Source of the DNA: Spiroplasma endosymbiont of Clivina fossor
Lineage (GTDB): Bacteria; Bacillota_I; Bacilli_A; Mycoplasmatales; Nriv7
Direction: 5' to 3'
DNA: 64,000 nucleotides
Assembly: GCF_964031115.1 (NCBI RefSeq)
Contig: NZ_OZ035006.1
Coordinates: 1,675,605-1,739,604 of the forward strand
Part shown: positions 53,040 through 64,000 of the stretch, piece by piece
How the letters are laid out: each line of letters begins with the position of its first letter
Numbering within the stretch: the first letter of the stretch is position 1
Notes under the pieces: generated by a model
The model's input: only the letters and a program-made list of their open reading frames with translations
Told to the model about the DNA's origin: nothing
Database searches by the model: none
Program-made: the position numbers and the translations under genes

Positions 53040-54360
53040 GAGCCTGTCCAAAATTCTGTGTCTCGATAATTCATTCTGAATTATACTTAAAAGAAGGAGA
53101 ACAGAAAATGACAAAAAAAATAAAAAAAGAACCTGACGCAATTGATAAAGTTGTTGATTATTTTTTAGAAAATATTGATAATCCACAAGATTTATTTAAA
53201 GGCAATACTATTTTTCAGGAATTTACCAAAAAATTAACTGAACGAATGTTAAATACGGAAATTAAAGATTATCTTGAAACTGATGAGAATCATAATAAAA
53301 GAAATGGCAACACACAAAAAACCATTATTACTAAAAATGGTTCAATCGCAATTGATGTACCAAGAGATCGAAATAGTACTTTTGAACCAGTAATTATTCC
53401 AAAAAGACAAAGAAGATTTGATAACTTTGATCAAAAAGTAATTTCTTTATATGCAAGAGGAATGACAATTTCTGATATCAAAGCACAATTGCAAGAATTC
53501 TATCACGGAGCAGAAATTTCAGAAAGTTTAATTAGTCAAATAACTGATGATGTTATTGAAGAAGTTAAAATGTGACAAACTAAACCTTTAGAGAAGATTT
53601 ATCCGATTGTTTATTTTGATTGTATTGTTGTTAAAGTAAAGCAAGATAAACGAATAATAAATAAAGCAGTTTATCTTGCCTTAGGAATTAATTTAGATGG
53701 TTTAAAAGATATTTTAGGAATGTGAATTAGTGAGAATGAGGGAGCCAAATTTTGACTTAATAATCTTACGGAAATGAAAAATCGTGGGTTACAAGATATT
53801 CTTGTTGCTTGTAGTGATAATTTAACTGGGATGTCTGATGCAATAGAAGCTGTTTTCCCAAAAACACAGCATCAATTATGCATTGTTCATCAAATTCGCA
53901 ATAGTTTAAAATTTGTTCCTTACAAAGATCGCAAACTTGTAGCTAATGATTTAAAATCAATTTATACAGCAATTAATGAAGAAATAGCGTTAATTGCTTT
54001 AGATCATTTTTCAGAAAAATGAAATAAAAAGTATCCACAAATTACTAAATCATGAAAAAATAACTGAAATAATTTAATAATTTTTCTTGAATATCCTCAG
54101 GAATTTAGAAGAATTATTTACACAACTAATGCGATTGAATCTGTTAATAGTCAATTAAGAAAAGTCATTAAGAATAAAAAGATTTTTCCTAATGACGCAT
54201 CAGTTTTTAAAATATTTTATTTAGCATTTCAAAATATGGTTAAGAAATGAACGATGCCAATTCAAAATTGGGGTAGTGCAATTTCACATTTAATGATAAA
54301 ATTTGAGGACAGAGTGAATTTAAGTTAATTACTTAGAGACACAGTTAATTGTACAGTCCC
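53040..54360 (+). mobile_element. IS256-like element, copy 5, at a junction
   Basis: A 1321-bp copy with non-matching flanks (CAGATAAA left, AATTATTT right). It lies between the propeller gene and the truncated lipoprotein gene of prophage C, so recombination between IS copies probably removed the original sequence. Confidence 0.88.
53108..54328 (+). CDS. IS256-family transposase, copy 5
   Basis: Full-length 406-residue Mutator-type transposase, [10 protein letters not shown] variant. Confidence 0.95.
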
Positions 54361-54850
54361 AATTATTTGTACATATTAAACTATAATCTGTTGTATTATC
54401 ATCTTGTTTGTAGTCATTTAAATTTGTGCCTTGTGCTTTAATTGTTATTTTTTTATTGATTACTCATTCTTTCTTTCCTGCTTTGGTTCCATATGTAGTT
54501 ATTAATTTTTGAATTTTTTGTTGTTTACTCTGATTATTAGAGAATTCTGATTGTATAAATTTGAAAGTAAGATTGTTTAAATTTTTTAATTCCGGTAATT
54601 TTTCATTTAGATTGATATTATCTTCTTTCTTTATGTTAACTTCTATAAGTCTGGTTGTTGGCCAAGTTACGAGGTCACCAAAATGAAACCTCACCTTTTG
54701 TAAGTTTTTGATTTCAAAATTATAAATTTTATTAATATCTTTATTACTATCTTTATTTTTTTGTTTTACTGGTTCATTTGTTTTTTTGGAACAGCCGATT
54801 ATTGGTAGTGTTATTAATCCTAAAACAGCGGTTATATTTAAAAATTTCAT
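54329..54850 (-). CDS. Phage lipoprotein with cognate domain, C-terminus replaced by IS (C)
   Basis: Same as 12987-13502 up to DYSLICTNN, including lipobox LPIIGC. The IS256 joint at 54360 then replaces the last residues by WDCTINCVSK and a stop inside the IS end. 173 residues in total. Most of the cognate domain is preserved, so the product may still fold. The upstream tract has (AT)9. Confidence 0.75.
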
Positions 54851-54879
54851 AAAATTAACTCCTTTATTTTATTTTTTCA

Positions 54880-54897
54880 ATATATATATATATATAT
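54880..54897 (-). repeat. (AT)9 tract between attachment and lipoprotein genes (C)
   Basis: Nine AT units where A has eleven (12935-12956) and B six (45860-45871). The sequence around is otherwise conserved between A and C. Confidence 0.8.
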
Positions 54898-56777
54898 TAT
54901 ACAAAAATTCTTAATATCATTAGAAAGATGGCAAAACCGATTAAAAATTGAAAGGTATAGTAAAAGGCGGGTACTGTTTTAAAAACTGGGAAAATTGCGG
55001 TTGAAAAGGTAACTGTTGCTTTTGCAATAATTGCTAATGGCCGTAAAATTGTAATGATTTGCGAAGCCGTTAGCATTCAATTAATCATTTTGATACCAGC
55101 ATTTTGAATGGCACAGCCAATGTCATTAAAAGTAGGGATTCATCGTCCAGAATATTTACAATTTGCTGGCGGAATTATGTCATCTCATTCCGAGTTAGTT
55201 GAACCATCAGGTATAAACGCTGTGGAATTAAGGACATTAAAGTCATAAATTTTAAAATTATAATTAGAGGTATTTGTTTTATGGTACAAAGGAAAAGTTA
55301 AGGTAAAAATATTAATGCCATAGCGAATATCAATGTCCGTATTGAAGTAATTAATGCTGTTAGCAGTCTTACTGGTTGGCAAGGTAATCAGTTTATTGTC
55401 GTAAGATTTAAGAACATTAAATTCAATTTGATAGATACTGTTATTATTTTTAATAGCATTAAAATTTTCTTGGTGCGTTTTTTTATCAAAAGTAAAAAAA
55501 TAACTTCTTAGTAATAATTCTGAGTCTCCCATAATATTTACTAAGTATTTTTTGGGATAAAAAGTAATTAACGAACGATAAAAGAAACCAATTTGAATAA
55601 AATAGTTCTTGTTATAATTATCTACGCCTTTAAAATCAATTTCGGTATGAGTTTTTTCGTCCATATCAAAAGTCGCATAAAATAAACTGGAAAAGAAATT
55701 GCCAAAAATTTCATAGATTTCGTCAAAAACATTTTTGTACTCGCTGTTGTTAATACTAGGAATGTTGTTTTTAAAATAAAGGTAAATGTCATTTTTTAAT
55801 TCAGGATCGTATCTCAAAAAACTAAATTTAACATTAAGATAATTTAAGGTACCAAAAAGATACTTAATTAAGTAATAATCGTTAGCATTTGCAGTGGCAT
55901 ATTTTCAGATTTCACTTTCACCGTGTAATAATTGTAAATAGTTATTACCCGCAATTAAGGTTTTATTAAAAGCTTTAATTTTCAAAATATTTGTATTAAT
56001 TTCATCTTTACTACTAGAAGTTTTGTGATAAAAATAGCTTTCGTTTTTAAAACCATGATTTTTAATGGTAAATTCTTTGTAATACCCTTTTTCTAAAGTA
56101 TTAATGAAATTAAATACTGGTGTTCAATAGAGATACGAGTAATTAAATTTATCAAAATCACCACGGTGAATCATTAAATAATCAAGGTTATCAATAACAT
56201 CGCTGTATTTGTGATTACCGTCAAAGTTAATAGTTGTTTCTGGTAAATCAATATCGGTGCTATCTTTTTTAATTTCAATTTCAAAATCATTTGTACATAT
56301 TAAACTGTAATCTGTTATATTATCATCTTGTTTGTAGTCATTTAAAATTGTGCCTTTTGCTCTGATTGTTATTTTTTTATTGATTACTCATTCTTTCTTT
56401 CCTACTTTGGTTCCATATGTAGTTATTAATTTTTGAATTTTTTGTTGTTTACTCTGATTATCAGAAAATTCTGATTGTATAAATTTGAAAGTAAGATTGT
56501 TTAAATTTTTTAATTCCGGTAACTTTTCATTTAAATCGCTATTATCTTTTTTATTTATATTGACTTCTATAAGTCTGGTTGTTGTCCAAGTTACGAGGTC
56601 ACCAAAATGAAATCTCACCTTTTGTAAGTTTTTGATTTCAAAATTATAAATTTTATTATTTTGTCTTTTATTTCTAATTAGTGATTGTGTTGTCATTTCA
56701 TCATTGTTAATGTTTTGGGAAATGGTAAAAATATTATTGAAACTAATAATTAGCACGGTAAATATTTTCATAAACAT
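54897..56777 (-). CDS. pIII-like attachment protein, type-1 N-domain (C)
   Basis: 626 residues, nearly identical to 11055-12935 (changes include FIQSEF and YEIFGNFF). The N-domain is shared with the adjacent lipoprotein. The start is ATG 56777. Confidence 0.8.
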
Positions 56778-56792
56778 TTTTATCACTCCTTT

Positions 56793-57065
56793 TTAAAATA
56801 TTTTATTTTTCATTGTTCTTTTTTCTTTAATTTTTTTAATAAGTCACTCAATACCACAATTTATAGTTACAGCTATTGTAATGCATATATCTAAATATCC
56901 TAGTATCATAAGTGAAATTAATGCTTCAAATTTTTCATATAATAATTTCAAATAATTAATTTCCAATTTTAAAAATGGAATGAAAAAGATAATAATTATA
57001 AAAATGTAAGGTAAAATTCTCCATCAATATTTTTTTAAAGAACTAATTAATTTGTTTGATTTCAT
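56793..57065 (-). CDS. Phage two-span membrane protein, 90 residues (C)
   Basis: Same as 10767-11039; the overlap with the disrupted upstream gene is kept. Confidence 0.75.
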
Positions 57066-57225
57066 TTTTCAAGGCTCTTTTTGCTTTAATTTTTTGAATA
57101 ATAAAGCGGATTAATTTTTCAAATTTAATTGCAAAATATATTGCTCCGCCTCATCAAAAAACAAATATTCCTGCCAGCATAATACCACTATTGAACTTTC
57201 CAAAGAATTTAACCATCTCTTCATT

Positions 57226-58294
57226 AGACTTCTTGCAAAATTAATTTAAAATATAATTGAATTGTTGTTTTTAATAAAAAGGTGGAATTTAAATGAAATT
57301 TAAAAAAAAATAATCAAATAAGTGATAAAAATTTTTTAAGATTAACTGGTATTAAACATACTACTTTTAATAAAATGCTAGAAATTTTAAAAATAGAAGA
57401 ATTAAAAAAGAGATTTCGTCGCGGAAGAACCAATAAATTATCATTAGAAAATCGTATTTTAATGACTTTAGAATATTGAAGAGAATATAGAACTTATTTT
57501 CATATTGCAAAAAGTTATGATATTAGTGAAAGTAGTTGTTATAGAAATATCAAATGAATTGAAGACACTTTAATAAAACACCCTAATTTTCAACAACTTA
57601 CTGGTCAAAAATCACTATTAAAAGATTATTTCAAAGATAAGACTGTTATAATTGATGTAACTGAAAGCCAAATCCAACGCCCAAAAAAAGACAAAAACAG
57701 CACTACTCAGGAAAAAAGAAAAAACACACAATAAAAACACAAGCTATAATTGAAAAAGATAGTAAAAAAATTATTAGTTCTGATTTTTCTTATGGTAAAA
57801 ACCATGACTTTAAAATTTTAAAAGATTCAAAAATTAAATTTTTACCAGAAACAACTGTTTTAGTGGATTTAGGTTATCAAGGCATACAAAAAATTAATCA
57901 TAATGTTTTAATTCCTAAAAGAAAATCAAAGAAAAACCCTTTAAATAAAGAAGAAAAGCAAAATAATGAGCGAATTTCAAAAATGAGAATTGTTATTGAA
58001 AATGTTTTTGCTATACTTAAAAAATTTAAAATTATTAGTGAAAAATATCGAAATCGTAGAAAAAGATTTGCTTTAAGATTTAATTTAATAGCTTCAATTT
58101 ATAATTTACAACTATTAGTTTAAATATATTTGATAATTTAAAATTTCAGTCTTTTTTTATTGTAAATAATAATTTTTATTATGTTTTAATGACAAAATAT
58201 TTGTAAAAATAATCTAAAAATTATTTTAATAACACTTTTATATTTATTTTAAATTTAAAAATTATAATTATCATATTAATTTTGCAAGAAGTCT
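57226..58294 (+). mobile_element. IS5-type element, copy 6
   Basis: A 1069-bp copy, one base longer than the others because of an extra A near the transposase start. ATT duplication on both sides. Confidence 0.9.
57293..58123 (+). pseudogene. IS5-type transposase, copy 6, frameshifted at the N-terminus
   Basis: After ATG AAA TTT the A run has nine bases where the other copies have eight, which leads to TAA after nine codons. The rest is as in 16641-17470, including the internal A7 slip site. It is inactive unless slippage repairs it. Confidence 0.85.
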
Positions 58295-58529
58295 ATTCAT
58301 AAAATTATTAAATTCGTTACTTGTTCCGGTTATTCATTTAGTATCGATTGCTGTTAATGCACAAATTAATAAGCTTATAAAGATGAAAATGATACTTAAT
58401 GCTATTTTTAACCATTGCTTTTTAAAAGAATTTTTAATTCTTAATTTTAACAGCGCTTTTTCTTTTGAATTATCTTTTTTAAATAATTTTACTAAAAGTT
58501 TTTTCATTTTAATTCTTCTTTCATATTTT

Positions 58530-58778
58530 TTATCGTCCTTTAATCACAATAAATAAGGCAATAAGTACACAAGTAACGCCAAGAATGGTAAAGATTGGAT
58601 GTTGTGAAAATGTTCGTGCCATTGGTTTAAACAGTTCTAAAATTGTTAAATTGCTAGTAATAAACTTTTTAAAATTGGCAAGGCCTTCGCTAATATAGTT
58701 CGTTAAAGTTTCAAAATGACTACCAGCTAATAATCCAAGAACAGTTATTAAGATAAAAATAATAATTAGTTTAAACAT
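58530..58778 (-). CDS. Phage membrane protein, 82 residues (C)
   Basis: Identical in protein to 10126-10374. Confidence 0.8.
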   Translation of the reverse strand: MFKLIIIFILITVLGLLAGSHFETLTNYISEGLANFKKFITSNLTILELFKPMARTFSQHPIFTILGVTCVLIALFIVIKGR

Positions 58779-58780
58779 CG

Positions 58781-59101
58781 TTAGTTACCTTGTTTTATTT
58801 TTTTATTTCTTTGTTTTCAATTAATTTTATTTGGATTTATTGGTTTTATTTGTTTTTTAACTTTTCCTCACGCACTTAAACGACCACTATTTTTAACGGC
58901 ATATTGGCGTTGCTTTTCTAAATTAACTTGTTGACTGCCAAAACCAAGAATAATTGCCATAAGAAATTCTACAGCAAGCGTTAAGAATAAGGGAAATATT
59001 AGTTGAATTTTTGTTCCCGGCACTTCAAGACTTCAAATTAAATCAAAAACTTTATAAAGCATTTGGGCAAGAAAGTCGGCCATTTTTGCGAGATTTTCCA
59101 T
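58781..59101 (-). CDS. Phage membrane protein, 106 residues (C)
   Basis: Same as 9803-10123, including the long basic tail. Confidence 0.8.
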
Positions 59102-59104
59102 TTT

Positions 59105-60091
59105 TTATTGTTCCTTTTCTTTCATTTTTCTTAAAAATTTGCTAAATTTATCCATTTTTAAGTATTCTAAGTCTTCTAAATCAATTGCCGTATCAGTATA
59201 GTATTTATCTTCATAATCAGGATTTACTTTTGAATTTAAGTAATCTCTTAAAAATGCTAGGTAAAAAGAATTGTAAGTATTAAGTATTGGTAGGGGAATT
59301 TTTAGTTTAAAAAAATAAATATCAAGTTCAGGAATATCCCGGTATTTAATGCGACGACCCTTTTTACTATTTTTAGCATCAATTAAGGTGTTTCGTCAGC
59401 GTTCATATTCTTCAATGCTAGTAAAGGTGCCATAGATGACTTTTAAGTAGGGTCGAAAAATATTAACGGGTTTTTTACGAATGCCCACAATCACATTATT
59501 GGCAATATCACGAACTTTAACTCAAATATGTTTATCTCTTTGACCGCTAGCAAGCACAATATGACCGAAATGCCGTGCCAGAGCGAAATATTCTTGAATA
59601 CCGGTTTCTTCATTTTTGGTATTATTTTTTTCTCAATCAGTTCCTTCTAAAAATAAATTGGTTTCATCTCACAAAAGTAAGGTTTTGTCTGGCAATACCG
59701 GATAATCAAAGTCTAATAATCCCATATGTCCTAAACTTAATTTTTGAGTTTCTAGTAATGGAAAGGTTGAGGCGATGTGATATTTCTTCTTTTTTAGTAA
59801 TTTTGATGCGTATACTAGAAAAGCGGTTTTTCCAGTTCCCAATGAACCTATCACAATATTTAATGGTGAATTTTTTAAGAAATTAATAACTTTGTTAATT
59901 TGTGTTAAATTACCAATTTTAAAAAGGAAAATTAAAATACAACCCGCTAAAAATAAATAGCTCACAATGTTTTTAAAATAACCGTTGTAAATATATCAAA
60001 TTGCTCCGCAATGTCATAAAATTAAAAATGAGGTGCGATTTAATTCAATAAAATGGTTATTTTTTTCTATTATTCATTTGCAAAATTTCAT
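59105..60091 (-). CDS. Zot-like assembly ATPase (C)
   Basis: 328 residues, essentially identical to 8813-9799 with Walker A and B intact. Confidence 0.9.
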
Positions 60092-60115
60092 CTTGCACCT
60101 CACTTTATTTTTTTG

Positions 60116-60361
60116 TTAGCGTACAGCTCCAAGTAATTTTTCAAACATTTTAAAGCAAATAAAGAATATTGCCAAAATAAATGGAAAAATGAATATTCAG
60201 TAGTCAGCAAAGAAGTTACCGACTTGTGGCATATTAACAGCAATAATTTCTCACATTTTAGTAAACGCTGTTATAATTGCATTTCACAATTTAGTCATCG
60301 CGTCACTAGCTGTTATTTTTTCTACTGTTGCTGGTGCATCGGCCAAGAAAATTCCAAACAT
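60116..60361 (-). CDS. Major coat protein candidate (C)
   Basis: 81 residues, same as 8543-8788, with the AAAGGGGGTGAT box. Confidence 0.85.
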
Positions 60362-60380
60362 ATAATCACCCCCTTTCTTT

Positions 60381-60494
60381 TTAAAACATTCATCATTTAT
60401 ATTCAAAGTTTTTCTTAAATTTGTTAAAACCACGATTAACCTTAACACGATTGTGTTTTTTCCTAATTAATTTTGAATTTCTTTGTGAATGCAT
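60381..60494 (-). CDS. Phage basic peptide, 37 residues (C)
   Basis: Same peptide as at 8410-8523. Confidence 0.65.
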
Positions 60495-60526
60495 CACAAT
60501 TTAGCTTCGCGACATTACTTTTGCTT

Positions 60527-60757
60527 CTATCTAAATACTGATATGGTTTTTCAAAGTAGCATTAGAATAAATCACACCATAACTGCTGTCAAGAATCAAA
60601 AAGCAATGTTTGCTATTAAAAGTCAAAGTGGCTCTTCAGTTAAATTAATTTCTTTACCACCAGTAATATGAGCTGGAATAGTTGTAATTTGAATAAATAA
60701 ATCTCAGAAAGTTTGTTTAATTTGTTCTCAATTAAATTCTTTTAAGTTTATTGTCAT
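60527..60757 (-). CDS. Phage membrane protein, 76 residues (C)
   Basis: Same as 8147-8377, with UGA-Trp codons and a C-terminal membrane helix. Confidence 0.8.
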
Positions 60758-60760
60758 TTT

Positions 60761-60922
60761 TTATCTCCCAAAAATCATTTTTATTGGTAAATACATAATT
60801 GAAATTAAGGCGAAAAGAAAAGTAATGATAATAATTAATCCGGCAATAAACGCAACTTGTGCAGGCATTTTTTCTATCGGAACAAACAGTTCTAAGAATT
60901 CCATGATAATTTTTCAAAACAT
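60761..60922 (-). CDS. Phage small membrane protein, 53 residues (C)
   Basis: Same as 7982-8143; start overlaps the previous stop. Confidence 0.75.
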
Positions 60923-61143
60923 TATTTTTTATCCACGTTATTGTTTTTTGAATTAGGAGCTTTAACTCATTCTTCAAAGCGAGCAATAAATACTTTTTCG
61001 TCTTTTGTAAAATTACCAGTATTACTTTTAATGGCATTTTTATATTTAATTCGCATTTTTATTTTGGCATAAATTTTATAAGCAAAATATGCCAATAGCA
61101 TTATGCAAATGATAATAAATATTATTCCAATCGCAATATTCAT
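60922..61143 (-). CDS. Phage single-span membrane protein, 73 residues (C)
   Basis: Same as 7761-7982 with one change near the end (NNNVDKK). Confidence 0.8.
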
Positions 61144-61145
61144 TT

Positions 61146-61472
61146 TTAAACTCCTTTAAAATAGTTATAATTTATATCTTTTTTGTTGTTTTCTTTTTCG
61201 GCAATGAAGAAGCCTAATAATTCTTGGCCTTTAATTAACTTGGTTTCTTGCTCTTGTTGATTAATTGAAATTACTTGATATTTACTATCTTTTATTATTC
61301 CGATGCAAATTGAATTTTCATATTTTCCTTTATAAACAAATCGCTTTGGAAACCAAATACCGATTTGTTCACTAAATCACGGAATTTTTGGGGCTTTAAT
61401 AAGCATTGCGTTTTGTGTTTCTTTTAAGAGATATTTCTTAGTATTTAAGAAAATGTTTTCAATGTTTTTCAT
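61146..61472 (-). CDS. Plectrovirus conserved 108-residue protein (C)
   Basis: Same as 7432-7758. Confidence 0.8.
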
Positions 61473-61981
61473 AATAAATTACCTCTCTTATAAATAAACT
61501 AAGTTATATTAACTAAGTTGTTAGTTAACTTAGTTTTTTAAACACTTATATATCGCAGATTTAAGTGTTTAACAAACTTTGTTACTGAATTTTGTTTTTT
61601 AATTAGATAAAGATTTTAATAATTTTAAACTTAGCATACCCCTATATAGAAATTTTTACACTTTAACATCCGCATCCTACCCTTGGAACTAATTTAATAG
61701 CGTGTATATTTTTAGGAAATCCACCCATTCATTTTTTTATTGCAAAACGAAACAAATTGCTATAGTTAATAGGATGTTATCTATTAACTGGTAAACTTCT
61801 TTTGGTTATGGCGACCACCCACAATTTATCGTGCTTTAATACATACCAACATTATTAATTCACTTGTATTTAATTTTCAAAGAACAAATTTTTAACATCT
61901 TATAAAATAAAAAGACAATCATTGCTGACTGTCTTAATACTTATTCAAATCTTTTCCCACCTAACAAAACTTTATGCGTCC
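61473..61981 (-). other. Conserved prophage noncoding region (C)
   Basis: Counterpart of 6923-7431, nearly identical, with the same hairpins, terminator and AACTAAGTT repeats. No gene. Confidence 0.65.
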
Positions 61982-62976
61982 CCATAATAATTAACTTGTC
62001 CAAAAAAGGTATTAATAAAATCTCCTCCAAAACTTGTTCGCGAGCCAGATTTTCAAAGTGATTTACCATTTTCTAAAAACTCATTATAACCCACAATGCT
62101 ACCATGCTCAGTTTTTATAGTAATAACATCACCAAAACTAGAAAAGGAAAGTTCTCTAAAAATAATTTTTTCCATCATATCAGCTTCAGGATATGAATTT
62201 TTGCGACTTAAACTAAATTTACTATTTTGTTTAAAACCATTTAATTTAATTGATATTTCACTCATATATTTAAAATTCTCATCAAAGAAATTAAAAATTG
62301 GCACTCAATATAAATAACTATAATTAAATTTATCAAAATCTCGGCGTTGTATCATTAAATAATCAAGTTTATCTTGAAACTGATTATACTGATATTCACC
62401 ATCATTTTTAGTTATTACTGTTGGTAATAATTGCTCGTTATCTTTTTCAGGTAAAGGAGGCATTTCCGTCGAGAATGAAGTGATATGAAACATTTTCGTG
62501 TTAAGACCTTGTGGAACTTTCTTGTTAAGAAATACTTTAAAATTAATTAAATTATCAATAAAATAAAATTCTTTAAAAGGTTTGAACTTATAAGAACCAT
62601 TAGAACGATAAAAGTTATTAATTTGATTATAACCAGCACTATCTTTGTCAACAAATAATTGAAGGGCTGGTCTTTGAACAAAATCGCCATTACCTATTTG
62701 AATATCAAAATCACTAGAAAGCTTTAAATCAGTAGCATCAATTTCTAAATGATATGAACCCTGACCATAACCACTAATTACTCAAGCACTTTTACCAATC
62801 TTGGAAAACTCTAATTCACAACTTTCACCACATTGACTGGTGTTTGTAGCTCGTTTTTCTCGTTTCATAAAAAATTGTTCCATATTAGGTTTTGGTGGTT
62901 GTTTTGTATCAAAGAACACCCCTAACGGTACCAAAATAATAAACATTACAATAAATCAAGAAACAATCTTATGCAT
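61972..62976 (-). pseudogene. pIII-like attachment protein, type-4 N-domain, truncated (E)
   Basis: It starts at ATG 62976 (MHKIVSWFIVMFIILVPLGV), with PPKPNMEQ and MKREKRATN as in D. The N-domain (SKIGKSAWVISGYGQGSYHL to MFHITSF) is unlike types 1-3. The body then agrees with D (LDYLMIQRRDFDKFNYSYLY). The frame is cut after NYYG, where prophage C begins, and stops three codons later at 61972-61974. The C-terminal anchor and the lipoprotein gene of this phage are not in the window. Confidence 0.8.
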
Positions 62977-63352
62977 CTCATCACACCTTAAAACTCTTTT
63001 TTATCGCTTTAAAAGCATCAGAAAATTTATACTGTTGATGTTGTGGACATTCACAATTAGCAACTTGCATTTGATGCTTTCTAAAAACTTTATTAAAGTA
63101 ATAACCCCTAATAATTAACTTAATACCAGTTATTAACAAATAAACGATTAATAATCAAAAATACACCTTAAGAACTATATTTTGGAAATCAAACAATATA
63201 AAATCTTTAAAAAACTCATCTGTGTTAGTTCGAATTTTTGTTAAAAATATTCAAATCAGAGTAATAAAACTATGAAATATAATAAAAAAATGTATAAGAC
63301 CTAAACAGCTTTTAAATCATTTAATACTTAATATTTTCTTTAACTTCTTCAT
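62969..63352 (-). CDS. Phage membrane protein with Cys-rich tail, 127 residues (E)
   Basis: MKKLKKILSIKWFKSCLGLI, two hydrophobic segments, then HQMQVANCECPQHQQYKF near the C-terminus. It takes the place of the 130-residue gene of A but is only weakly similar. AAGGAGTT before the start; its end overlaps the attachment gene by 8 bases. Confidence 0.7.
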
Positions 63353-63355
63353 TTT

Positions 63356-63601
63356 TTAACTCCTTAAAATTAAATATATTGTTGATAAAATACAAATCGT
63401 TCCTAAAATTTGGAAAATCGGATGTTGGGAAAATAACCTTATCATTGGTTTAAACAAATCTAAAATTTTAATATTATTTGATAAAACTTTATTAAAATAT
63501 TCTAAACCTTCACGCACATAGGCTCATAAACTTAAAAAGTCATTTAAAGCAAAAATAGAAAAAACAGCAACAAGAATAAATAAAATTATCAATTTAAACA
63601 T
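63356..63601 (-). CDS. Phage membrane protein, 81 residues (E)
   Basis: Homologue of 33105-33350 and 10126-10374 (LFKPMIRLFSQHPIF). Its stop lies within the ribosome-binding site of the next gene. Confidence 0.8.
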
Positions 63602-63610
63602 TTTAAAAAC

Positions 63611-63937
63611 CTACCTTTTTATTCGCCGTCCATGTTGATTAACTCACGGTCTATTTTTAGGACTATTACCACTGAATTTCTTAATTGGACCACTAGATGA
63701 TTTTTTCTTTGCTCCTCAATTAGCAACTGATTTTTGATATTTTTTACGAAAACCAACTTTTGGTCGTTCAATATGAATACCTAAAATACCACCAATTACA
63801 AGATTTATTACAAGCATAATTAGCGGAAAAATAATAATGCGAATATCTGTTCCAGGAATGGTTAAAGTTCAAATTAAATCAAAAACTTTATAAAACATAT
63901 CGCCAATCAAACTAGCCATTTTTTCTAAGTTTTCCAT
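63611..63937 (-). CDS. Phage membrane protein, 108 residues (E)
   Basis: MENLEKMASLIGDMFYKVFD, one or two membrane helices, and a long basic Ser/Gly/Asn-containing tail. Homologue of 9803-10123. Confidence 0.75.
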
Positions 63938-63950
63938 TTTTTAAACTCCT

Positions 63951-64000
63951 TTACTTGTTTTTCTTCTTCAGATTATTTTTTAACTTAGTAAGTATCTTAC
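63951..64000 (-). CDS. Zot-like ATPase, C-terminal end (E, partial)
   Basis: The frame KILTKLKNNLKKKNK with stop at 63951-63953 stands where the Zot-like gene ends in the other prophages. Only 15 residues are in the window, so the call rests on position. Confidence 0.5.
   Translation of the reverse strand, partial: KILTKLKNNLKKKNK

Larger units (their letters stand above)
57043..58507 (-). pseudogene. 130-residue phage membrane protein, split by IS5 (C)
   Basis: Homologue of 10397-10789 interrupted after EFNNFMN by IS5 copy 6 (57226-58294). The 3-bp duplication ATT marks the site. If this gene is needed for assembly, prophage C cannot form particles alone; A or B could supply the product. 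Confidence 0.85.
54361..61981 (-). mobile_element. Prophage C, plectrovirus, nearly identical to A in inverse orientation
   Basis: The gene run matches A with very few substitutions. IS5 copy 6 interrupts the 130-residue membrane gene. The lower end is cut by IS256 copy 5 and the terminator is missing. The upper end is GGACGCAT at 61981, placed within the attachment gene of prophage E. Confidence 0.9.
61982..64000 (-). mobile_element. Prophage E, partial plectrovirus
   Basis: Minus-strand genes from the Zot-like end (63951-64000) to the truncated attachment gene. Proteins are closest to D but not identical. It continues beyond the window. Confidence 0.85.

Overview
The window is chromosomal DNA of a Spiroplasma, most like the S. 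citri / S. kunkelii / S. melliferum group. Base composition is very AT-rich. UGA is read as tryptophan throughout: smc, uvrD, the IS256 transposases and the phage coat and Zot-like genes are only continuous if TGA is sense. The window is packed with SpV1-like filamentous plectrovirus sequence and insertion sequences. Real host genes are few: smc (3595-6534, -), a broken phoU-like gene (1-3525, -), rpsU (23457-23627, -), uvrD/pcrA (37478-39403, -) with a small zinc-knuckle ORF in front, a cytosine methyltransferase remnant (18840-19295) and three large secreted beta-propeller-like surface genes.

Layout. 1-3525: phoU is split by an IS5-family (ISL2-type) element that itself carries an IS1595-like and an IS256-like insertion. 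3595-6922: smc and a decayed membrane-protein gene. 6923-13635 (+): prophage A. 13647-14970: IS256. 15062-17792 (-): propeller gene broken by an IS5 copy. 17793-25196: IS-driven junk zone holding the methyltransferase remnant, nested IS1595/IS256, rpsU and a C39-peptidase remnant. 25197-27009 (-): truncated prophage F. 27388-37340 (-): prophage D, with a rep gene and an rve-type transposase, both broken. 37478-39508 (-): uvrD and its leader ORF. 39814-41202 (-): ISLre2 transposase. 41449-43764 (+): intact propeller gene, then IS256. 45190-51840 (-): prophage B. 52003-53030 (+): frameshifted propeller gene, then IS256. 54361-61981 (-): prophage C, nearly identical to A but inverted. 61982-64000 (-): prophage E, cut by prophage C.

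Each fuller prophage encodes small membrane proteins, a coat protein with a very strong Shine-Dalgarno, a Zot-like ATPase, more membrane proteins, a pIII-like attachment protein (signal peptide, N-terminal domain, long body, C-terminal membrane anchor) and last a small lipoprotein. The lipoprotein carries a copy of the N-terminal domain of the attachment protein encoded in the same prophage. This holds for three unrelated domain types (A/C, B, D). Prophage E shows a fourth type, but its lipoprotein end is missing. In A, B and C an (AT)n tract of 11, 6 and 9 units lies between the two genes. The arrangement looks like a modular, perhaps phase-variable, cognate system; superinfection exclusion or receptor masking is the most economical reading, and this is inference. 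Next to the lipoprotein end of A, B and C lies a convergent propeller surface gene.
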